In this document: piece after piece, positions 21,236 to 29,579 of the stretch
Layout of the letters: the number at the start of each line of letters is the position of its first letter
How positions within the stretch are numbered: the stretch's first letter is position 1
Assembly (NCBI GenBank): GCA_023014485.1
Contig: JAJOZX010000999.1
Span: forward strand, 839,501 to 903,500
Origin: Bathynomus jamesi
Lineage: Eukaryota; Arthropoda; Malacostraca; Isopoda; Cirolanidae
Direction of reading: 5' to 3'
Length of the DNA: 64,000 bases
Made by a program: the position numbers and the translations under genes
The notes under the pieces: model-generated
The model's database searches: none
What the model saw: only the letters and a program-made list of their open reading frames with translations
What the model was told of the DNA's origin: nothing

Positions 21236-21440
21236 CCACTCAGCTTTTGCAACCTCTAGCTCAATGTGTTCATTCAGTCAATCTAGTCAAGTATTGGCAG
21301 ATACTGTAATTAATAAAAAAGTAATTGTTTGTTAAAGCATTTTAGCAAACCACTCAGCTTTCGCAGCCTTGAGTTAAGTGTTCATTAAGTCAATCTAGTC
21401 AAGCATAGGTAGATACTGCAATTAATGAAAAAGTACTTAA
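21236..21440. repeat. Tandem duplication, ~115-bp period
   Basis: The block around CCACTCAGCTTTTGCAACC (21236) through AGTCAATCTAGTCAAG recurs diverged at 21351. Confidence 0.7.
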
Positions 21441-22680
21441 ATCAGTGTAATAGGGCATCTTGCTAGAAACAGCTCTGGACTAGTGTTAAAAACCTAGTCC
21501 AGTATTTAGCCCTGATAGTCCCTGTTGAACTCAAGAAAAGGCAAGATCATACTCCATTACTGAAGCCAGAAGGTATATTTTGAAGTTTAGCACTAAGGAT
21601 CCAGAACTTAAGTACTCCTCTTGGCAGACAATCCAGTGTTGTGCACGAGTCCAAATTTCTTGAAGCATTGCCAGTGTGCTTTGGCTTATAAACCTTTAAT
21701 TAAGCTATCGCATGTGAATTCATTAACTGTCTAATGTCTATACATGTTGTCTTGTTCAGATAAATTGGGAAATAAACAAGTGAGAAGAATTCCAGTTAAT
21801 ATAATACAGTTGAAATCTAGAAAGTTAAGAAAGTTATTCAGAATTCTAGGGTTTTGTACATAAATTATCTTTATGTGCTCATTATCCTCACTAGCCTTAT
21901 TAACCCCATCATCATTTAATTTAAGATTAAAGTTTCTTATTGTCTAGAACCTCCAGAAGAAATTGTAAATAATTATTGATACAGTTTTTTGTTCAAGTCT
22001 AGAAATGGGAGGTTTCAAGTTGTTCTATTAAATCAAGTTATAAATAAAACTGAAAAATCTAAACTTCGTTTGCTTTCTATAATTCATTAAATATCAGTCA
22101 TGTTATATGAGGGGGAGACCAGTTCCACATTTGATCATGACAGGGAATAAGACTACCTAGATAAAAAGTCATGCACTGGAATAAGGTTCACTAAATTTGG
22201 TGATATTTTCAATTTCAAGTCAAGGGAAAATTCTTGAATTAATTTTTAGTAGTATAGGTCTCGCCTGTACTGTGCTTATTCCTGTTTATTCTTGTTCATC
22301 CTGAAGTCCTTTCTCTTCCTTTTCTGCCTGAACAGTGAACACCTTTTTTCTTGCACCCACTCCTTAACATTCCAGCATATACTGTTTGCTTTCCCACTCC
22401 CTAACATTCCAGCATATACTGTTTGCTTTCCATCACTTGAATGCACTGTGGTGGTCTTGCTCTTCCTGCTTGATATTTTTGTGAATGGTCCTTGCTCACC
22501 TGATGTCCAGTATGCTGCTTGAGAAAAGATCTTCAAGTCCAGCTTCATCTCCTGCCTTTCAGTCTATTCACTTTGCATGTACTTCATGGCTGGCCAGTAG
22601 AATTGGATTCCTACCATAGGAAGAACTATTTCCAGAGTTAAATCCAGGTAGGTTCTCTAGATTTCCCACAACAACAATGT
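21441..22680. other. No gene seen between two LINE1 pieces
   Basis: AT-rich sequence. A short direct duplication of CATTCCAGCATATACTGTTT occurs near 22370 and 22405. Short frames here have no recognisable motif. It may be an insertion that separated the LINE1 thumb from its C-terminus. Confidence 0.5.
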
Positions 22681-22689
22681 TGCCTCACT

Positions 22690-23046
22690 CTCTCTTTACT
22701 ATCGCTAACCTAACAGACATTGCTCTTCTAAACTCTCTAACTGCATGCCTCCTCCTTTAAGGAGAGCACGCAGTACCAGACTTTCTACACCTTCTCATTC
22801 CTATTCTGTCCAACTATCTAATGCATTCAGCAAGGGTTATTCCATATTTTCAGTCTTTCATCTACTCAACTGGTCAACTCTGGAACAATCTTCCCTCCTG
22901 TCTATGACCTCCCATCTTTCAAATGCAGTGTGTCTAGCCATCTCAAAAACCCTGGACCTTGATTTTGGCTCTCTTCTTCTATGGGAGGGGCACTTTTGTG
23001 GGCATTTGCCCTTGGCCCCTCCTTCCTGCATTAAAAAAAATAAATG
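22690..23046 (+). pseudogene. LINE1 (Jockey-like) 3' end
   Basis: It encodes the C-terminal region MPPPLRRARSTRLSTPSHSY and SVQLSNAFSKGYS, then frameshifted sequence. A 3' UTR with GGGCATTTGCCCTTGGCCCC follows, and then an A-rich tail (AAAAAAAATAAATG). At 23047 segment D resumes, marking the 3' boundary of LINE1. Confidence 0.7.
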
Positions 23047-23460
23047 AATACAATGTGTATTTATAGCTAAAAAAAAAAAAAAAAATTCCTATTTATCTAG
23101 CTATTTTTTAGCATATGCAACACATTCATACACGAGTATTTATTTACTAAAAATTATCTTTAAGCATCTAGTCTAGAGATGCTGTGATTAGGCTTCCTCA
23201 AGGAAAGGTGTGTGAACCACTTGCTCAACAAAATATCCCCATTATTTCACAAGTTTCCAAAATTCATTTCCACTTTCTTCATAGTCAAATTACCCATTGA
23301 AGTCACCAGGAAACCCCTATATTTCAACAAAATGTTGAAATACCCAACAAATTCCAGAACTTTGCCATAATTCAGACCCTACAGGTATTTTGACATGGGT
23401 AGAGCCCCAAATGAGTCAAATTAGCAGGGTCTGGGTGTATTTTGTCCTAAATGATCATCA
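23047..23460 (+). repeat. Duplicated segment D, copy A, right part
   Basis: Matches 28466-28581, 33115-33205, 38899-39026 and 39552-39605 in order (shared blocks: TTTACTAAAAATTATCTTTA, AGAGATGCTGTGATT, AACCCCTATATTTCAACAAA, AGAGCCCCA). It is uninterrupted here, so it shows the sites before the CR1 LINE and family S copy 3 inserted in copy B. Confidence 0.8.
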
Positions 23461-23469
23461 CCATAAGTT

Positions 23470-23990
23470 CACCAACTACTAAAGTCAAACTAATGGGATG
23501 ATAATTTCCCAGACATGATTGGTCCTCTTTTTTTAAATATTAGTGTAATGTTTGTATGTTTCCCATCAAATTGAACTTCTCCAGACTGTAACAATTTATT
23601 ATTATTATTATTGTTAGAGGAGGGGTGACAAGCTTGACCTTCATGAAATGAGGAATCGTCACTCAAAACATTTGGAAGGTTGAAAAGTATATGTACGTGG
23701 AGAGACTATTGTGCAGTTCATTTCTTTAAGTACCAGTACCCTAGGGTAGAGTAGAGCTTCTCTGGACTGAGAGTTTTATTAGGAATAATTTTACTTATGG
23801 CCAAGAGTACTTCCTTTTCACTAATGGTAAAATTGTGAAGCTTTAAATGATCATCATTGTGTATGATTAGAGGAATGGGAATGTTATTCATACTTTTATT
23901 AGTAAACACAGAAGAGAATAATTTATTTAAAACTTCTACCATTTTTAAGTGAATATAAATTTGGTTTTTCACCTATAATAGTCTGTGAAG
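23470..23990 (-). pseudogene. CR1-like LINE fragment, start of RT domain
   Basis: Minus strand 23972-23718 encodes VEVLNKLFSSVFTNKSMNNI, then LHNFTISEKEVLLAISKIIP and NKTLSPEKLYS. These match the pre-finger region of CR1-type reverse transcriptases (FFxSVFT, LKPNKSPGPDGI). Stops follow, and nothing else of the element is clear here. Confidence 0.6.
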
Positions 23991-25116
23991 CTACTTTTAT
24001 ATTCCTGACTTAATTATATAATTCATTCAGATTTGATTTAATTTGGTTATATATATATATTTTTATATATAAGGTCATCCCATAAGTAATGTCATTTTTT
24101 ACGATAGATTAAGTTTAAACTAGTCCTACTCGGTTTAAGCATAAATTTTCCAAAGGTTATATCTAAGAGGAGATCTATCGTGTTTCGCTACATACTTTAC
24201 AGACCTTGACCAGTGAAGATGTGTGTTTTGCTTTATGTGAACCCCTCATAAACATGGTGGTGTCAGAAGAGCATATCAGGCATATAATGCTTTACGAGTT
24301 CAAAAAAGGGAATAGTGCTACTGAAGCAATGCGAAACATTCAGAATGTTTATGGCAACGATATTCTGCATGTGAGGAAATGTCAAAGATGGTTTCAAAAG
24401 TTTAGGAATGGTGACTGCTGTTTGACAGATGCAGCATGCTCTGGACACCTTGCTGAGTTTGATGATGACCTGCTGTTAGCCGCACTTGAAGAAGACTGTT
24501 CAACAACTGTCAAAGAATTGGCCCAGAAACTCAATTCATCCCTGTCCACCATCCATCGACATTTGCAACAACTCAGGAAAGTGCTTGTTAGGAAAATGGG
24601 TGCCACATGAATTGTCGGTCGACAATCTGAGGGTGCGGGTAAACATTAGCACAGCTCTTCATTCCCGTGAACTCCAAGATCCATTTTTGCACTGTTTAGT
24701 GACTGGTGATGAAAAGTAGATACTGTACCAGAATGTTAAGCGCCATCGACAGTGGGTTTGTGCTGGAGAACCAGTGACATCACAGCCAAAACCAAATCTT
24801 CACCCTCGGAAGGTGTTGCTTAGTGTTTGGTGGGATAAAGGTGGTGTAGTACACTTTGAAACCTTACCACACAACCAAACAATCACCACTCAAGTCTACT
24901 GTCAACAACTGGATCGATTGAACACTGCACTAAAGAAAAGAGACCTCCTTTGGTTAATTGGAAAGGAATCGTGTTCCACCACGACAACGCACGTCCTCAT
25001 ACCACTCGGATCACTTCTGCAAAAATTGAGGAGCTTGGGTGGGAAAAACGTCCACATCCTCCATATTCTCCAGACCTTGCGCCTTCAGATTATCATCTCT
25101 TCAGGAGTCTGCAAAA

Positions 25117-26352
25117 CTATCTTGACGAGAAACAGTACAGGTCATCCGATAAGTGAGTGGCGATTCGGGAACAATTTATAAATAAAAGATAAAGGATAAT
25201 AAAAATTTTATTAGAAGGAATTTTATTATTAGTAAACTTACAATTAATTTGATAATTAATTGTCATAGGGATCAACCTGATCACCATTACACAAACAGCA
25301 AGCTGTATGCATCTCCATGTCCTGTCTGACATTTTTTGTAAAAGTTCTTTATCCTCATTGATGTCACTTAACACAACTTCTGCGATTTTTGTCAGATCAG
25401 ATTCACTTTGATTTTCATGGCCATTAATCTGAATCTTGAGGATTCCCCAGAGGGTATTATCCAGGGTAGTCAAGTCCGGACTCCGCGGAGGCCAAGGTAC
25501 AGGACCATACTTTCCGATCCATCTGCCAGGAAAATTTCTGTCTAGGAACTCACGCGCAGCGAAAGCGGTGTGTCCTGGAGCACCATCTTGCTGAAAAATA
25601 GGGTTGCAAATATTCATATTTCTTAAAGCAGGTAGAAATCTGTTCTCCAACATGTCGATATAACTTCCTGAAGTAATTTGACCAGTGCACACAAATGGAC
25701 CAATTAAACAATGCGCTGGTATTGCACACCATATCATGATTCGAGGGGGATACTGTTTTACTTGATCATAATAATGAGGATTTTCTTTCGACCAAAAAAA
25801 TGAAAATTTGCTTTTGCCATTGCCATAAAGGGCACATTCATCACTGAAGAACGTACGATCTCTCTCGGCTTTACTTGGAAAAGCTTCAAGAATTTGTTGA
25901 CAAGCATTAACTCTGACAATTTTATCTTGTGGCGATAAAAAATGAACGGAGGTTGGGCAGAAAGCTTTAAAATGCAAGTCTTTTTTCATCAAATCATGCA
26001 GTGTTGATTTCGGAACATTTAATGCAGATGCACGCCTACGAATACTTTTGGTTGCCGATTGTCGAATTGACACTTGAACATCATCTTCCAATCTTGCTCT
26101 TGCTTTGGGGCGACAACAGCGTTTTTTATGAATTATCATCCCAGTTGTGAATAATTTGTGTTCCCATTTTCTAATAATTTTGCCCTTTCGCAGCACATCA
26201 TTAAATCTTTGTTCAAACCTTTCGCGTACTACCTTCATGCAATGCTTGGTTTTTCCAGATTCATGCCACCATGTTGCTGCTAATATCAGTGCTTCATATG
26301 TGTAGGGACTTTGATCACAAATTTTATCAACACGTGCGTCTACCTCAGCCAT
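25117..26352 (-). CDS. DD41D Tc1/mariner-like transposase, uninterrupted ORF
   Basis: The likely start is the ATG at 26352 (MAEVDARVDKICDQSPYTYE); an in-frame ATG at 26487 would add a hydrophobic stretch and is less plausible. The N-terminal HTH (EALILAATWWHESGKTKHCM) is of the DUF4817 type; a second HTH lies around SIRRRASALNVPKSTLHDLM. The catalytic triad is FFSDECALY, FQQDGAPGHTAF and LTTLD, with 41 residues between the second and third Asp. About 410 codons with no stop or frameshift. The last ~10 codons run through the TIR (THLSDDL) into mariner DNA, so the native stop may be lost. It cuts and pastes its own element at TA sites in the nucleus. Confidence 0.85.
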   Translation of the reverse strand: MAEVDARVDKICDQSPYTYEALILAATWWHESGKTKHCMKVVRERFEQRFNDVLRKGKIIRKWEHKLFTTGMIIHKKRCCRPKARARLEDDVQVSIRQSATKSIRRRASALNVPKSTLHDLMKKDLHFKAFCPTSVHFLSPQDKIVRVNACQQILEAFPSKAERDRTFFSDECALYGNGKSKFSFFWSKENPHYYDQVKQYPPRIMIWCAIPAHCLIGPFVCTGQITSGSYIDMLENRFLPALRNMNICNPIFQQDGAPGHTAFAAREFLDRNFPGRWIGKYGPVPWPPRSPDLTTLDNTLWGILKIQINGHENQSESDLTKIAEVVLSDINEDKELLQKMSDRTWRCIQLAVCVMVIRLIPMTINYQINCKFTNNKIPSNKIFIILYLLFINCSRIATHLSDDLYCFSSR

Positions 26353-26560
26353 TGCAACGCCAATAATTAGAAATAATAAAAATAAAATAATGAAAAACCA
26401 GAACAAACAGGAATAAACATGAATTACTGCAAAATTTAAAATTTGGATTTCATGTGAAGCTAGCTTAATTGAAAAAAGCATAGACATTTATTAGATATCA
26501 AAGATATTAGTACACTATGCTAACTGACATAGAATTGCCACTCACTTATCGGATGACCTG
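25138..26560 (-). mobile_element. DD41D Tc1/mariner-superfamily element
   Basis: The ends are CAGGTCATCCGATAAGTGA and its inverse, with TA duplicated (25136-25137, 26561-26562). It is 1423 bp long and carries a single uninterrupted transposase ORF on the minus strand. It sits inside mariner 2. The first 17 bases of its TIR differ from the host mariner's TIR at only two positions. Confidence 0.9.
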
Positions 26561-27054
26561 TATACTTCTTTAGATGACCTGCACACCAGTCTTTGTATGT
26601 TTTTTGCCTCAAAACCACCTGAATTTTATAAACATGGCATTGAAAAGCTTGTAGGACATTGGCAGAGTGTCATTGATTCCGATGGAAAATATACTAGATT
26701 AAAGTTTCAGTTGAATTTTTTTTTTGTCCTTCAAATTCTGATCTAAAAAACGACATTACTTATGGGATGGCCTGATATATAGTGGGCCCTCATTGTTTGT
26801 GATTAATTGGGACTGAGGAAAACATCACAAATTACAAAATTGCGAACGAGATCCATTTTCAATGTAAAATGGCTAATTAGTTCCAAAAGCTCAAGGATGG
26901 CAGTGTAAAATATCCTTAAAACGCCCAAAAAGTTTTATTAATACGTATTATTAAACAATGATTCGCATCAAACACTAATAAAAACCAATAATGTTACTGT
27001 AATATTACATAAACTGATATTTTACATAAATAAAACTTTTTACTATATGTAATA

Positions 27055-27802
27055 CAGTGGACCCCCGATTTGAGTACGCATCGATTTGAGTACGCTCGTC
27101 CATAGGCTCCTATTGACTCGACTTGAGTAGAAAACTTGATTTGAGTACGCCAGCCGGCGATGCCGAACACGTTTCAGTTTGTCTAGAGCATTTGTTGCGG
27201 GAACATTCGGGGTCTAATGTTTTGAATAGTACAGGTGTTCTTAGGGATTTCTGTTAGAATTTCGTACATTTTGTTTTCTGACTTTGTACTTACTGTTTAT
27301 GTATGTTAGTTTCTGTTGATTACAGCATAAAATAGTGAAAATATAGCATAAATTTGGTGATTCGTACATGCAGTGACTTTGATACTGTATTTTATATTGT
27401 GGCATAGTGACATAGTGTACTGTTATAGTGATGGCTTCTAAACGTACATCTACATCAAAAGACTCACAAAAGAAGAAACGCCTTTTTACAATAGAGATGA
27501 AATTGGAGATTATTAGAAAAAGTGAAGAGGGCAAAAGTCTCAGACTTAGCTGAGGAATATGACATTCCTAAGACCAGTATTTCGAGCATTTTGCGTCGTA
27601 AAGATTCTGTGAAGGGTACGAGGGCTGTTAAGGGCTAAATTTCGTAGGCCAATTTCTATAGAAAAAGTAGGGGTGGGGTGAAATTTTTGGGTTTTGGAAC
27701 GAATTAATTAATTCCCATAGGTTATTAAGTTCGATTTGAGTACATTTCGAATTGAGTACGCCATGCTGGAACGGATTACGTACTCAAATCGGGGGTCCAC
27801 TG
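27055..27802 (+). mobile_element. Pogo/Tigger-like element B (inner)
   Basis: Perfect ends CAGTGGACCCCCGATTTGAG and CTCAAATCGGGGGTCCACTG are flanked by TA (27053-27054, 27803-27804). GATTTGAGTACG motifs repeat inside both ends. It holds the start of a transposase gene, so it is a deletion derivative of an autonomous element. Confidence 0.9.
27431..27640 (+). pseudogene. Tigger-like transposase, CENP-B-type N-terminal HTH fragment
   Basis: ATG at 27431 opens MASKRTSTSKDSQKKKRLFT followed by IEMKLEIIRKSEEGKS. A frameshift leads to VSDLAEEYDIPKTSISSIL, the helix-turn-helix of CENP-B/pogo proteins, which binds transposon ends. The catalytic domain is deleted. The recognition is from the EMKLEII...EEGKS and AEEYxIPKxSIS pattern. 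Confidence 0.75.
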
Positions 27803-28109
27803 TATAAAGTAATATTATTACATAAACAATTATGCAAAGCAATAATATTTTATAAACAACTAAATATAATACACTGGTGTTGAAGAGCATAAAATGACAA
27901 CCTCACTCAGTGAAAGACACAGCGTGACTGAGCCTGCATCAACCTGCATGGGCAATGTTGCAGACACCACGTGACAAAATCACAAATTTGCGGAGTCAGT
28001 CGTAAATTTAGCAAAATGTAGTAGTAAAATGGGTCATCATGAATTTGCAAAATCATAAACAGAGAGCCTCATGAACAATTAGGGCCCATTGTATATATGA
28101 TATATCATG

Positions 28110-28185
28110 ATATTTTTGTTAGTTTTAATGAAAATATCCTGATTTAACCTAACCAATCATCAAGGGTGTACAGTTGACCTAACCA
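28110..28185. repeat. Half copy of the TTAACCTAACC foldback core (family H)
   Basis: Contains TTAGTTTTAATGAAAATATC, TTAACCTAACCAATCATCAA and GTACAGTTGACCTAACC. The same blocks make full hairpins at 45200-45360 and 46310-46440 and flank the Merlin-like element at 57899-58828. Confidence 0.7.
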
Positions 28186-28229
28186 GGTAGTCAATAATTT
28201 GTGGAATCTGCATGGGGGCAGATAATGAA

Positions 28230-28581
28230 AAAGTACTCAAAAAACAGTCAAATTACATAGCAATCACCACATGGTACATCTCAACTGCACACACGATCAA
28301 ACCTGCACTCCAGGGACCCTCTACCATTCATATTTTGTGCTAAAAAACCTAAGTTTCCCCAAGAGTTATGGTAAAAGGGTGACAATATGCATGGCAACAT
28401 ATAGGTCAATAATTTTCATCTAGTACCGTACTGTAATATAATTAATTGTGGATTAACTGAACAAATACAGTGTGTATTTATTGCTAAAAAATAAATTTCC
28501 TGTTTATCTGGCTACTTTTTAGCATACCATACATAATGCATACATACACAAGTATTTATTTACTAAAAATTATCTTTAAGC
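28230..28581 (+). repeat. Duplicated segment D, copy B, left part
   Basis: Paralogue of 8340-8591 plus 23047-23160, here without LINE1 between the two halves (the junction falls near 28465). It therefore shows the pre-insertion sequence of LINE1. It is interrupted at 28581 by the CR1-like LINE. Confidence 0.75.
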
Positions 28582-29575
28582 AGAAAGCTTCGTGTGTTAG
28601 GTGTAGGGTAAACCGGTGGTATTCGGAATTTAAAGATTATAATGGCGGTCCTATGGCGATTACCAAGAGATCAGTTTGTTTCTTTTGCGAGTTAATGGAG
28701 GAAATAGTCGACATAAAACGCAGTGTATGTGAGGTAACAGAAAGACTTGCAACGCTTGATGAGGGCAGGGGTAGGGCTACAGTTGACAAAAGCCGAACCA
28801 ATATTAACGTTGAAGATATTAGTAATTTGAAGGGTGAGGTGCGTAATCTAGTTTCTAGTTTAGGTAGCTTGTCAGGAAGGTTGGATAGGGGATTAAGGTT
28901 GGTCCGATAGTAGTAGATGGGGAGGGATTTAGAGAAGTTAAGGGTGGAGCTAGGCCGCATACATTAGGTGATAGGAATCCCCCCCCCTATCGAGGTTTTG
29001 AACCCTTTCGCCCATTTGGAAAGGGATGTGAATGTGGGGGAAACTATTTTAATTGGGGACTCTTTAGTGTGCCACATGGACAAAGAGTTCGTTGAATGGC
29101 ATCCAACCAAGAGGATGGTGGTCTGTCTCTCAGGGGCCAGGGTTGACAGAATTCGAGAAGAAGTGGATAGGATTGACATTGCCTCCCGTCACTCGATGTT
29201 GGTGACGATGGTAGGAGGCAATGACTCGTATAGGCCCGATACGAGAGTGCCTGACCTTTTGGAGAGATATAGGGGATTAATTAGGTCCCTAAAGGCGAGG
29301 CCAGATAGGTCTTTAGTTCTAGGTATTACCCCTAGGCATGGGTTGGGTCTTAGGATTATGTCAAAAACTATTTTTTAATAATAAATTAGAAGATTTGTGC
29401 CGAGGAAAATGTGCCCTTCATAAAGCTGTGGTCCGAATTCAGTGATCCTAGCCTTTTTATAAAAGATGGGGGTGCATTTTAATGAAATAGGTAATGTTAG
29501 GCTAGGTACGTTAATAGATGAAGACGTGGGAAAGCTGTATAGGTCAAAGCCTTCTTTAAAAGTTGTGGGTCCAGT
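28582..29575 (+). pseudogene. CR1-like LINE ORF1 (zinc-binding, coiled-coil, esterase-type)
   Basis: The N-terminal part to 28910 has Cys pairs (CVRCRVNRW, CFFCELM) and a heptad-like stretch (EDISNLKGEVRNLVSSLGSL), expected to mediate RNA binding and trimerisation. After a frameshift, 28968-29378 carries SGNH-hydrolase-like blocks: ILIGDSLVCHMDKEF (GDS nucleophile motif), VCLSGARVDRI and MVGGNDSY. A further frame holds the C-terminal GVHFNEIGNVRLG near 29470, where the catalytic His sits; one extra G before it breaks the frame. CR1 ORF1 proteins with esterase domains are known. Confidence 0.75.
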
Positions 29576-29579
29576 GAAC

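Larger units (their letters stand above)
24254..26745 (+). pseudogene. Mariner transposase 2, interrupted
   Basis: It starts at ATG 24254 (MVVSEEHIRHIMLYEFKKGN). The HTH region (CQRWFQKFRNGDCC, STIHRHLQQL) is followed by a frameshift near 24590, then GKWVPHELSVDNLRVRVNIS. The first acidic motif reads TGDEK followed by TAG where Trp is usual. The second motif HHDNARPH is in a shifted frame at about 24973, and SPDLAPSDYHLF gives exactly 34 residues to the third Asp. The frame enters the DD41D insertion after NYLDEKQY. The tail (FASKPPEFYKHGIEKLVGHW) is at 26605-26680. Not functional. Confidence 0.88.
24071..26775 (+). mobile_element. Mariner (DD34D) element 2
   Basis: The left end AAGGTCATCCCATAAGTAAT (one or two bases decayed) and the right end ATTACTTATGGGATGGCCTGA are flanked by TATA. 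It is the same family as the mariner at 3936-5610. A DD41D element is inserted at a TA near the end of the transposase gene (25136-25137), and the mariner resumes at 26561. Confidence 0.88.
26780..28092. mobile_element. Pogo/Tigger-like element A (outer)
   Basis: The left end TAGTGGGCCCTCATTGTTTG and the right end CAATTAGGGCCCATTGTA form imperfect inverted repeats next to TA-rich flanks. Subterminal AAAATTGCGAA and TTTGCAAAATC also pair. No transposase of its own is seen. Element B is inserted in it. Confidence 0.6.
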
